DNA of 64,000 bases from Neocallimastix lanati (nom. inval.) (lineage: Eukaryota; Neocallimastigomycota; Neocallimastigomycetes; Neocallimastigales; Neocallimastigaceae): positions 62,001 to 126,000 of the forward strand of contig JACVTC010000042.1 in assembly GCA_016946835.1 (NCBI GenBank), in the 5' to 3' direction. Numbering within the stretch: position 1 is the stretch's first letter; each line of letters begins with the position of its first letter. Both the position numbers and the translations under genes were made by a program. A model generated the notes under the pieces. The model was not told the DNA's origin. It was given only the letters and a program-made list of their open reading frames with translations, and did no database searches. Below are positions 1 through 9,270 of this stretch, one piece after another.

Positions 1-610
1 CATCTACTAAGTTAATATCAAATCTATTATTCTTTAGAGAATCAACACCAATTAAGATATCGAAAATATCATCCTTTTCTATTACTCTGAAATATTCATT
101 AAAAGTTTTACTATCAATAGAAATCTGTAAGTCATAGATATCACTCTCTGTTGAAGAATTAGAGTACGCTTGAAATATTGTTTCAGAAATTCTACCAATA
201 GAAGGTTTGTTGATTTTTAATTTATTTAAAGCAGAACGTGTGATAAAGTTGACACTAGCACACGTATCTAAAAATATTTCACAGTCATTATTTTCTACTT
301 TACCGCAAACTTTAATTATTTTATGTTTTGTGATAGCCGTCATCACATTTGTTATTGTTTGTTTAGGCGCTAATTTTAAAGCTTTTAAAAATTCTGTACG
401 GAATTTTGGAAAAAGATCTAAAAGGTAAACTAATTTTGTTATTACATCAGTTGATGCAATTTCTTTTATTAAATCTTGAATATAATAATCACCAAATTTT
501 TCCATAAGTTTGATGTGTTTTTCAGGTTTCTTAAAAGAAGTTTCACTTTGCTCAATGTCGGTATTTATTTTCTTAGCTTTATTTTTTATATCTTTAATTT
601 TTTTCTTCCC
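1..610 (-). CDS. Pol fragment of element D: helical linker plus retroviral-type aspartic protease (partial)
   Basis: Stop-free minus-strand frame across the first 610 bases, not starting with ATG because it continues pol. A charged helical segment comes first. At about 253-267 a DTCAS motif stands where retropepsins have DTGAS, followed by hydrophobic residues, and later an ILIGVDSL segment resembles the conserved ILLGxDWL strand of retrotransposon proteases. Cys in place of the catalytic-loop Gly is unusual. The frame is +1 relative to the N-rich pol segment; losing one A from the A7 run at 598-604 would make them continuous, so this is probably a homopolymer indel or read error. The protein leaves the window toward the reverse transcriptase. 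Confidence 0.7.
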
Positions 611-1537
611 TATTTTTACCTTTAACATTTCGAATATTTTTCTCTGTTATAAAGGAAGGATCAAGATATTCTAGTTTTTCTGTTTTACGATTTTCACTAT
701 TAGAGACCATATCCGGGTTTTCCTTAATTATATTATTAAAATTCTTAGATCTACCAGGTAAAATATTATTATAATTTTTAGAGTTATAATTTTCTTTATC
801 AGCATCATTATCTTCATCATCTTCAGATTCTTCTATCATAATTACATCTTCATTAGGTTCTATATCTTCTCGTTCAACCCTTTGGGTATTGCTTGTATTG
901 TTATGAGTATTATCATCATTATTGGTGACAGTATTTTCTTTAAAATAGTCGTAAGTATTATTTTCCTTATTTTCATTAAAATCATTATTAATATTATAAT
1001 TATCTATAGTATTATTATTTTTATTATTATTATTCGCATTATCGTTATAATTGTGTATATTATGATTAATTTTATTATTATTATTCTTATTATTGTTTTC
1101 ATATTCATTATTCTTATTATTCTTATGATTATTATTATTATTATAATTATTATTAGCATTTGTATTACTATAATCGATATTATTTTTATTATTAATATTA
1201 TTATTATAATTATTATTAATACTATTATTAGTACTAATTTTATTATCACTAGTATTATTATTAATATTATTATGACTCATAGCTGCCGTTTGTATTGGTT
1301 TTGGATTGTCCTTTAAATTAAATCTCACTTCCTTTCTATTGTATGGCTTTTCATTATGTTTGTTTAATTTATTTCTTGAATTTCGAGTAGCGGCTGCTAT
1401 AATTTCAATTGGTCTATTTAATGTATTTTGTGTAGTGTTACTATTATTGTTTATATTAAGGTCATTACATTTTTGTTTTTCTTTAATATTATTATTAATT
1501 ATAGGTAATATTGTTTGATCGTCTACCATTGTCATTA

Positions 1538-1569
<32 letters not shown>

Positions 1570-1730
1570 GAGTCGTTATTTTTGGACATTATTTTATTAT
1601 TATTATTATTATATGAGTCATTATTTTTGAACATTGTTTTATTATTATTATTATATGAGTCATTATTTTTGAATATTATTTTATTGGTTTGGTTAATGGA
1701 AGTTGCCCTTCTCCCATCTATTGGTTTAAA
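594..1730 (-). CDS. Asparagine-rich N-terminal pol segment of element D, entered by -1 frameshift
   Basis: The frame is open from the slippery site at 1724-1730 to a TAA at 594. Its first in-frame ATG is at 1634, but the frame has no stop upstream to the gag overlap, so translation by -1 frameshifting from gag is the likely route. The first residues after the shift are PIDGRRATSINQ, then repeats of an FKNNDSYNNNNNK-like unit, a long Asn-dominated stretch, and an acidic block (VIMIEESEDDEDND). No catalytic motif is present; it looks like a disordered spacer between Gag and protease. The TAA lies just after an A7 run, beyond which the protease continues in another frame. Confidence 0.6.
1696..1730 (-). 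promoter_or_regulatory. Programmed -1 ribosomal frameshift signal (slippery site plus stem-loop)
   Basis: In the gag frame the sense strand reads CAT TTA AAC CAA TAG, placing the canonical slippery heptamer T TTA AAC (1730-1724) two codons before the gag stop. Six bases later a perfect 7-bp stem follows: ATGGGAG (1717-1711) pairs with CTTCCAT (1702-1696), including one G-U pair, around the 8-base loop AAGGGCAA. The -1 frame is open through pol. Heptamer, spacing and stem match the classical eukaryotic -1 signal seen in retroviruses and coronaviruses. Its function here is inferred. Confidence 0.8.
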
Positions 1731-3034
1731 TGTTTATTGAGCAATCCTTTTTCTTCCAATTCAGCCAATTGCTTAAATGTATAAGGACATTCTGAAGCTC
1801 TATGTCCATTCATTGTGCAACGGTAACAATTCACATGGTTGTTATTATTGTTGTTAATTGAGTTTTTATTAGTTACTAATGTATTACTGACATTATTATT
1901 TTCTATCCCATTGTTGTGATTATTTCCATTTTGATAATTAAAGGATTGAATCATATTATTTGTATTAAATTTATTATTGTTAAACATTTGGTTGTCATGT
2001 TCTTTATCATTATTTGTTATATTAATATTGTTGTTCAAATTGTTTAAATAATGATTCATCTTATTGTCTCTTATTTCATTGGATGGCTGATTATTATTCA
2101 TATTGTTCATATTATATTTGTTATTATTATTCATATATTGATTAATATTATTACTGTGCCAAAATTTATTATAATTAAATCTACTATTATAACGATTTGT
2201 AAAATTTCCATTGTTCATTTTATTAATATCATTTTTATTATTCAAGTAATAATTTGGATTATTATATGGATTACTCATGTGATATACATAATTTGAATTT
2301 CTGAAATTATTATTATTGTTCCATAATCTAGATTTAGAATTCCAATTATTTCTTTCCTGGAATATATTATTATTATGGTTCATAGGTAATTGATTTAACT
2401 GTAAGTTTTCGTAGAATGGATGTCGCATTAGTAAGCTATTATCCGTCTGATTCTGAGTAAACATAATATGATTCCTCATATTATTAATTTCATTTCTTTG
2501 ATTTATATTTGCTATTTCTTTTTCAGTCTCCTCAGCTACTTCTGCAATTTTGCACGCCTCATTTATTGTATCACATTCTGCAACCATAACTCTTGAGCAT
2601 GGAAATACACGGGAGCTAATAGCATTCGTGTAGTCCTTTACAGATATAAGTCTTCTATATTCTAAACTGAGTTTATTATATAATTTTTTATATCTGTAAT
2701 TAAACTTTTTAATTGATTCTTCTTGATTTATTTGTATTGTTTTGAGAACTGCACATTTATCATTTTCTGTAATGTGCAAATGTTCTTCAATTGTATTTTG
2801 AATTTCTTTAAATGTGGGATATCTCATTTCATCCCCTCGTCTGACTACCAATGATTGTAACGCTCCTTGAATATCTTCTTCCACAGCTTCCTTTACCCAA
2901 ATAAAAATTCGCCTTGGTTCCATTATATCATAAAGCTCCATTATCTTAACAAAGTCGGTCATCCAGCTGTCTACATCTTTTCCATAATCAGCCAGATGTG
3001 ATAGCTTCCTTTGCAGTTTAGTAGCGTCAAACAT
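1718..3034 (-). CDS. gag: Gag of element D with CCHC zinc knuckle
   Basis: A 438-residue structural protein forming the virus-like particle. The N-terminal ~180 residues (MFDATKLQRKLSHLADYG onward, with WMTDFVKIMELYD and FNYRYKKLYNKL segments) resemble the helical Gag domain of LTR retrotransposons. The middle is rich in Asn, Met and Tyr. Near the C-terminus CYRCTMNGHRASEC fits C-x2-C-x4-H-x4-C exactly, a nucleic-acid-binding knuckle. The start at 3034 is the first ATG after the primer binding site, about 140 bases downstream of it. The last codons overlap the frameshift signal, so most ribosomes should make Gag and a minority Gag-Pol. Confidence 0.85.
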   Translation of the reverse strand: MFDATKLQRKLSHLADYGKDVDSWMTDFVKIMELYDIMEPRRIFIWVKEAVEEDIQGALQSLVVRRGDEMRYPTFKEIQNTIEEHLHITENDKCAVLKTIQINQEESIKKFNYRYKKLYNKLSLEYRRLISVKDYTNAISSRVFPCSRVMVAECDTINEACKIAEVAEETEKEIANINQRNEINNMRNHIMFTQNQTDNSLLMRHPFYENLQLNQLPMNHNNNIFQERNNWNSKSRLWNNNNNFRNSNYVYHMSNPYNNPNYYLNNKNDINKMNNGNFTNRYNSRFNYNKFWHSNNINQYMNNNNKYNMNNMNNNQPSNEIRDNKMNHYLNNLNNNINITNNDKEHDNQMFNNNKFNTNNMIQSFNYQNGNNHNNGIENNNVSNTLVTNKNSINNNNNNHVNCYRCTMNGHRASECPYTFKQLAELEEKGLLNKHLNQ

Positions 3035-3176
3035 TGTAAAAAAAAATAATTACTTGATAAAAAAAGAAAAATAAATGAAAGATTATATATAAAAAAAAAG
3101 TATTCTATTATGATAATTATATTGTAATTATAATTTTCTTATTATTTTCATATTAATTTATTTGATCTTGCTTTCC

Positions 3177-3193
3177 CCCCACGTTGGGCGCCA
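3177..3193 (-). other. Primer binding site of element D (tRNA-type)
   Basis: The minus strand reads TGGCGCCCAACGTGGGG, 5 bases after the LTR end. It begins TGG, complementary to a tRNA CCA tail, and equals the first 17 bases of the primer site of retroviruses primed by tRNA-Lys1,2. Which tRNA this organism uses is not known from the window. Its G+C-rich composition stands out sharply. Confidence 0.8.
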
Positions 3194-3198
3194 AATTT

Positions 3199-3739
3199 TG
3201 ATACGTTATTTTTATAAGTATCAATGTTTTTGTGGTTAACAAGATTGTATTAAATAAAAATATATTCTAATATAAAAATATATAATTACAATACACGTTA
3301 ATATTAAAACAAAATATAAAAAAAATTATAGTTTTGTCGTTTTATTTATTTATTTAAATTATTTATGTCGTAATACAAATTTTATAATAAAATGTTATTA
3401 AAGATCTTATTAATTATTTATAACTAACTTATTACTATTAAAATTTTTGATAAATAAATATATTCCCCAAATATATTTATTTTAACCAATTTTATCTCTA
3501 TTTTTTTCCAAATAAAAAAACCTCCTTTTCTTTAAAGAATTATAATAATTTTTCTTTTATATTTCTAATTTCTAATTTACTATAAATTAAATCCTATTGG
3601 CTATTAACTAATTAAATAAATTTAATAATTTTTATATTACTATTTATTATTATAATATACATATATAATTTAACTAATTATTTATTATATTTAATTTTAT
3701 TTCTTGATAATATTCTCTTTTTATTTAAATACTGCATCA
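3199..3739 (-). repeat. 5' LTR of element D (about 541 bp)
   Basis: Bounded on the sense strand by TGATGCAG and ACGTATCA, with the primer site 5 bases beyond its end. The boundary facing repeat R (3739/3740) is inferred from TG...CA and the CACA junction; no second LTR is in the window for comparison. A short palindrome TGATAC...GTATCA sits at the U5 end (3199-3225). It contains only A/T-rich sequence and no ORF. Confidence 0.55.
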
Positions 3740-3743
3740 CACA

Positions 3744-5568
3744 TGATACGGGCTGAGGTTGAAACACTAAGATATTCAAAACAAAAAAAAAATAAAGATT
3801 AACACATAACTATAAAAATAAATTTGGAAACAAGAAAAAAAAAATTAAATTTTAAAATATTCTTTATTTAAATTTAAAATTAAAATTATTTGTTCCAAGT
3901 ATTAAAAAGAAAGAAATTTATTCTTCTTTTTATACTTTTATTTTAATACATTTTATTTATTATTAATATATTCTTTATAAAAAAAAACTATTGTAACTAT
4001 TTTATTTTAATTTTTAACTATTATTTTAAATTATTTTTTAAAAAAAAAATAACATTTATTAAATTAAAATATAAAAAATTAATTTGGAGCTTGTATCACG
4101 AAGGGCATTCCGGTGGTAGCTTCTTCTTGATATTGTTATTCAGAGAGAGAATTATACAGAATTGATATTTTCTGTATTTTAGATCATTTTTATTATTGGA
4201 ATTCTTCTGTATTTTAGTTCATTTTTATTTTAATAAAGATTTAATTTATTTTTAATTTTTGTTTTATTTTTAGTTTATTTCAAAGGTTTTAGAAAATATT
4301 ATACAGAAACTTATAATTCTGTATTTTACATCAAATATTTATTGAAATAGGTTTTTATTATTCTTAATATAAAAATAAGAATTAGTAATGATTTAAATAT
4401 TATATAATTTTTAATAAGAATATTTAGTAATAATTTTTATTATATTTAATATTAATAAAATATTTAATAATAATTTTTATTATATTTGATATTAATAAAT
4501 GATTTTAATAAGAATATTTAATAATAATTTTTATTAGATTTGATATTAATAAAAGAATTTTATAAGAATATTTAATAATAATTTTTATTATATTTAATAT
4601 TAATAAAAGATTTTTATTAGAATATTTAATAATTTTTATTATATTTGATATTAATAAAAGATTTTAATAAGAATATTTAATTATAATTTTTATTATATTT
4701 AATATTAATAAAAGAATTTTATAAGAATATTTAATAATAATTTTTATTATAAAAGATTTTAATAAGAATATTTAATAATAATTTTTATTATATTTAATAT
4801 TAATAAAAGAAATTTATAAGAATATTTAATAATAATTTTTATTATATTTGATATTAATAAAAGATTTTAATAAGAATATTTAATAATAATTTTATTTTAT
4901 TATTATTAATGTTAAAGTTTTTAGATAATTTGGTCTTAACGATTAGGTCAAGATGCCAAATTATAGTAATTAATTAATAATTTAATTATACTCTTATTTT
5001 AAACATATTATTATTAGTAAATTGTATAATTAAGTTTTTATTTGAAATATAAATTTTATTTAATCTTAATAATATTTTATTATATTATTATTTTATATAA
5101 TTATTACTATAATTTAAATTACAATAATCCTACAAAGGATTAATCAAAAGATTTAAACATGTATTTATATAAAATAATTAATTATTAAAATATTAATTAT
5201 TAATATGAATATGTAATAGTATTAATATAAGTTTGATATTGATAATATAAAGTAAGATAGTAATATAAATATTTAATATAAATAAAATATAAGAATATAA
5301 TATGTAGAAATTAATTTAATTTGACAATCACGTGTTTACATTATTTAATATATATTAATTTCAATATGTTAATAATATTTAGTAATTAGTTGGCCTAGAC
5401 TAATTCCTAAATATTTTAATAAAGTTAATTTAATAATAATTATTATATTATTATTTTTTAATATTGAAATTCAAATAACTGAATTATTGAAATTGAAATT
5501 CAGTTATTATTTTAACAATTAAGAGTATTTAATAGGAAATACAAGGTATTTAGTGACACCCCGTATCA
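3744..5568. repeat. Long repeat R, copy 1 (LTR-like, ends TGATACGGG/CCCGTATCA)
   Basis: A 1.8-kb non-coding unit with perfect 9-bp inverted termini TGATACGGG...CCCGTATCA. It is near-identical to 13556-14866, differing mainly by about 595 extra bases near 4915-5520. Inside lie a G+C-richer island near 4085-4125 and an A/T minisatellite with a ~54-bp period at about 4390-4890. CACA flanks both ends. TG...CA-type termini and the pairing with copy 2 around a short unit suggest an LTR of a coding-less element; a terminal-inverted-repeat DNA element is the alternative. Confidence 0.65.
4390..4890. repeat. A/T minisatellite, ~54-bp period, in repeat R copy 1
   Basis: Repeated units built on AAGAATATTTAATAATAATT followed by a TTTATTATATTTGATATT-like segment and ATTAATAAAAGA. 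Copies differ by small indels and by T/G at the GATATT/AATATT position. Purely A/T, no coding potential. Confidence 0.7.
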
Positions 5569-5572
5569 CACA

Positions 5573-6409
5573 TGTTATGGTTCGGGTTTTATTAGATTTT
5601 TTATTTAATTATTTATTTTCAATATTTTTCTTTCTACATTTTAATTATTGAAAAACTTCACTTATTTATACTTTTTGAAAAAAAATAAATATGTAAAGCC
5701 TTTCTACATTTTATTATCATATTTAAAAAAAAATATTTACTATTACTAATTACTTAAAATTTTATATTAATTTAAATTAACTAATTCATAAGTATTTTTA
5801 TTTTAATAAATTTTGTTTACATAATTTTATATTATTTTTCATATATTAAAACTAAATTATTTAATATATACGAAAAGTAACAAACAAAATTTAAAAAGAT
5901 TTTACAGAAAAATAAAGTTATTTTAATCAAGAATGTTAATATAATATTCTTATATTTTATATAAAATAAATTTAAAAACTATAATATATTTAATATTTAT
6001 TATTAATCAATTAAGATTTGATTTTATTTGTGGGGAATAAAAATATAAAATAATCAATTTAAAAATAAAATAAAATACTAAAAAGAATACAAGTTTAATA
6101 TTGATACAATATAATAATAATATAATAATATATTTGAAAATAAAAATAAAATATTAATATTGATAATAAACACTTTAATAAAATAATAAAATTTAAGGTT
6201 AAATTATAGATATTGATATTAATAATAAAAATATAAAATTATTGATAATATTTTAGAAACTTTTAATAAAAATATAAAAAAAAATATATTTAGAAAATAT
6301 TTTAGTATAGAAAATATAGTAAAGTAATATTAAGTAAAGAATAATATAATGGATTCTAAAGTAAGTTGAAATTCTAATTAATAATCCATTATATTTTCGT
6401 TCTTTACCA
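5573..6409. repeat. Unit X between the two R copies (non-coding)
   Basis: About 840 bp beginning TGTTATGGTTCGGG and ending near TTTACCA, with CACA at both sides. No ORF above chance. A perfect 13-bp inverted repeat (AATATAATGGATT at 6343-6355, its complement at 6383-6395) lies near the right end. If R is an LTR, X is the internal region of a non-autonomous element; a TGG at 5578 followed by TTCGGG could then be a primer site. The start of X resembles the sequence just after the LTR fragment at 35363. Confidence 0.45.
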
Positions 6410-6412
6410 CAC

Positions 6413-7308
6413 TGTAATAATTCTATTAAGAACTAACTCAAAATAGAATTATTAACTACAACTTAACGACTAATTCATTAAGTTGAGAAAATAAAATAAA
6501 ATAAATTTTTTTACCTTTAATGTAGAGTTTATTATAAAATTAATTATTATAATAACACAAAATGTAAGAGAAGAATTGTTTGTATAAATTGATCTTAAAA
6601 ATATGTTTTTGAATAAAATATTTTTATTAATTTATTAAAGTTAAAAATATAAAAATGTTACTATTATAACTATGTTTTTTATAATAATAACTCTTGATTT
6701 CTCAAAGAGAACTCAAGAGCCTTATTTATATTTTTTTATGAAAATAAGGTTAAATAAAAAAGGGTTTTCTAATCTTAACAAATCTCTTATCTAGGAAAAG
6801 ATTAGATAGAAAAACCTAGATAAGTTTTCGATCGATATTCTATCCATATCGATCATCGCATTAATTAAGTAAAACCGATTACTTCTAAAAAGTAATTGGA
6901 AAAAATCTTAATTAACCGATTTTCCAATCTAATGATCAAAAATAAAAGAATAAAATAATAAAAGATATTTCGATCATATAATTTATCCTTATATTAAAAA
7001 TATAAAATTAAATAGTTAATAAAATACAGAATACATTATAAAATACAGAATACATTATAAAATACAGAATACATTATAAAATACAGAATAAAATACAATA
7101 CAAAATACATTAGTTACAGTAGAGAATTTAGCATATTGTAAATATATTATTTAAAATTAATTAAATAAATTTTGTTAAATTAATGAATATTTAAAATTAA
7201 ATTAAATAAATTTAATAAATATTATATGTAATTAAATAAAGTTATAGTTATAATAACTTAACTAAGAAAATATAATTATTTGTTAGCAAATAATTATAGA
7301 TTCTTACA
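6413..7308 (-). repeat. 3' LTR of element A
   Basis: 896 bp, TGTAATAATTCT to GATTCTTACA in forward view, matching 12654-13549 with about three differences. It contains the hairpin region near 6686-6720 (ATAATAACTCTTGATT with its imperfect complement) and a tandem ATACATTATAAAATACAGA-like repeat at about 7023-7085. Confidence 0.9.
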
Positions 7309-7321
7309 TTGCTCTGTTTGA

Positions 7322-8758
7322 TTATGATGTTTCCATTAAGTCTTCATTTCTTTTAGTATATGGTTCCAATTGTGAGATATGAAATACCGGATGGAGATGT
7401 AAGTTCTCTGGAAGTTCCAAACGGTAATTCATTCTTTCCCTTTTCTCGATGATTTTAAAAGGTCCAAGATATTGAGTGGATAATTTTCTAGAGGGTTCAT
7501 TCGTAAAGTAGTATCTTCTAAGCATAACCAAATCATTTACCTTAAAGTCAGGTCCTACAGATTTTTTATTGTCAGCATATTTCTTAAAATCTTCTTTGGC
7601 TTTAACTAAATGTTGACGAAGGGCATTGAAATGTGAAGACCAATCCCTTGTAAGAACAGAAGCACTATCTTTTAGCAGAATCGGTGGTGAATCAATAACA
7701 CAATTTGGGTCAAATCCATAGTTAGCATGAAAAGGAGTTTGAGCTATTGATTTGTGAATGGAGTTGTTGTAGGACATTTCACATAAAAGGAGGTAGAAAC
7801 ACCATTCATTTTGAGCAGAAGAACAATAGCAGCGAAGATATTGTTCTATTACAGCATTAGCCCGTTCAACCAGACCATTTGATTGTTGGTGGTGAGCAAT
7901 AGCAAGTCTTGGTTTAGTACGAATAGCATCGCACAACGAAGTCCAAAATTGAGAAGAGAATTGGGAACCATGATCAGACACAATCACTTTAGGAAAACTA
8001 TGATACTTAAAGACTTGGAAAAGTAAGAGCTTAGCAGTTAAGTCGGCAGAGGGAACATCGGAGCAGGGTACTAAATGAATCATTTTGGTTAAATGATCAG
8101 AAACAACCATGATACAAGTGCAATCTTGTGAAGAAGGTAATGAAACAATAAAATCGACCCCAATAACTTCCCAGGGTTTTGTAGGAGTAGGAAGTGGTAT
8201 TAGTTTACCATAAGGTTTATGACGACGGATTTTATTTCTACAACAAACATCACAAGAAGCCACATAATTTGAAATATCTTTTTTCATATTAGGCCACCAG
8301 TAGTTCCTTCTGAGTTTTTCAAAGGTCCTATCTACCCCCTGATGGCCACTAGTGGGTGCATCATGGAAAGACTTTAAAAGTCTAGCCCTGAGACTGGAAG
8401 GAATAATAATACGCTTTTGAAAGTGGAGTACGCCATCGACGAAGGAAAATAAAGAACTTTTGATGTTGTTTGACTTATCCCTTATTTTTAAGAGGATATT
8501 TTTACAATAATAATCAGCTTTCTGTGCTTCAATAAGACTACTAATATTGTCATTTATAGCACAACAGAAAGCATTATTGTTAATTACAGGTTGTGATTCA
8601 GATGAAGAGTCAGATTTAAAATCTGGGCGTCTTGAAAGAGCATCTGGTTTGCCACTTTTAGCGCCTGATCTGAATGCAATCCTATAGTCAAACTTTGATA
8701 AAAAGAGACTCCAACGAATTTGTCTTTGATTTAAATGTTGAGGTTTCTTAAAATACAA
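7322..8758 (-). CDS. Integrase part of element A pol (with end of RNase H)
   Basis: 478 residues, no upstream stop-free link to RT because of lesions. It starts with the distal RNase H segment (KKPQHLNQRQIRWSLFLSKF, then SGKPDALSRRPDF). The zinc-binding HHCC module follows: H and HQG in the FHDAPTSGHQGVDR region, then CDVCC. The DDE catalytic core shows GVDFIVSLP, VSDHGSQFSSQFW and an SNGLVERANA segment giving D, D and E. A GPY/F module (YLGPFKIIEKRERMNYRLELP, HPVFHISQLEPY) ends the protein; no chromodomain is visible. The stop is 14 bp from the 3' LTR. Confidence 0.85.
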   Translation of the reverse strand: MYFKKPQHLNQRQIRWSLFLSKFDYRIAFRSGAKSGKPDALSRRPDFKSDSSSESQPVINNNAFCCAINDNISSLIEAQKADYYCKNILLKIRDKSNNIKSSLFSFVDGVLHFQKRIIIPSSLRARLLKSFHDAPTSGHQGVDRTFEKLRRNYWWPNMKKDISNYVASCDVCCRNKIRRHKPYGKLIPLPTPTKPWEVIGVDFIVSLPSSQDCTCIMVVSDHLTKMIHLVPCSDVPSADLTAKLLLFQVFKYHSFPKVIVSDHGSQFSSQFWTSLCDAIRTKPRLAIAHHQQSNGLVERANAVIEQYLRCYCSSAQNEWCFYLLLCEMSYNNSIHKSIAQTPFHANYGFDPNCVIDSPPILLKDSASVLTRDWSSHFNALRQHLVKAKEDFKKYADNKKSVGPDFKVNDLVMLRRYYFTNEPSRKLSTQYLGPFKIIEKRERMNYRLELPENLHLHPVFHISQLEPYTKRNEDLMETS

Positions 8759-9270
8759 TAAGTTCTTGTGGTCTGTTATTACTTGTCAGGAAATTTAGTG
8801 CCTTCTAAATGATGCCTCCAAGTTTCAAACGCAGTAATTATAGCAAGAAGTTCTTTATCATATATAGTATAATTGACTTCTGCTTTACTGAGGGATCTAG
8901 AATGGAAGGCTACGGGATGCAATAAGTTATCAGTGTCACTAACCTGAGAAAGTATTCAACCGACAGCAAAGTCGCTAGCATCTGTTTCAATGATGAATTC
9001 TTTCTCTGGATTAGGAAAAATGAGCACTTCATCAACTTTAAAAGATTCTTTCAATTTATTAAAAGCTTCATTTGCTGATTCATCCCAATTAAATGTAGTA
9101 TTTTTCCTTAAAAGTCGACGAAGAGGTTCCATATTTTTGGCAAAATTATTGATAAACTTTCGATAGAAATTACATAAGCCTAGAAAACTTTGTAATTCCT
9201 TTTGATTCTTCGGAATAGGCCAATCCAGAACAGATTTTACCTTATCCTTATCCATATATAGTGAGACCAT
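8759..9270 (-). pseudogene. RT thumb / RNase H segment of element A, broken
   Basis: Read on the minus strand it continues RT after a 4-base ATAT insertion near 9254 (MDKDKVKSVLDWPIPKNQKE, FLGLCNFYRKF, ETDASDFAVG). A UGA at 8958-8956 stands where element C has Cys (AVGCVLSQ). Beyond it, RNase H similarity continues in the same frame to about 8790, where one base is missing before the next open frame begins. These three lesions separate RT from integrase. Confidence 0.8.

Larger units (their letters stand above)
1..3739 (-). mobile_element. LTR retrotransposon D, 5' portion (gypsy-like, minus strand)
   Basis: Read on the minus strand the order is 5' LTR (3739-3199), tRNA-type primer binding site (3193-3177), gag (3034-1718), a -1 frameshift signal, an asparagine-rich pol start and an aspartic protease that runs off the window at base 1. 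Reverse transcriptase, integrase and the 3' LTR would lie to the left, outside the window. Gag with a CCHC knuckle, pol in the -1 frame and protease first in pol is the arrangement of Ty3/gypsy-type elements; without the reverse transcriptase and integrase the assignment stays provisional. One apparent lesion is seen, an A7 run near 598-604 where the pol frame changes. Confidence 0.8.

Noticed and set aside
594-610. A second programmed frameshift (+1) at the A7 run in element D pol
   Set aside because: No rare-codon or stop context typical of +1 sites; a one-base homopolymer indel explains the frame change more simply.
882-1316. Ile-rich plus-strand frame opposite the N-rich pol
   Set aside because: It is the antisense of Asn codons (ATT from AAT); the pol frame explains the openness.
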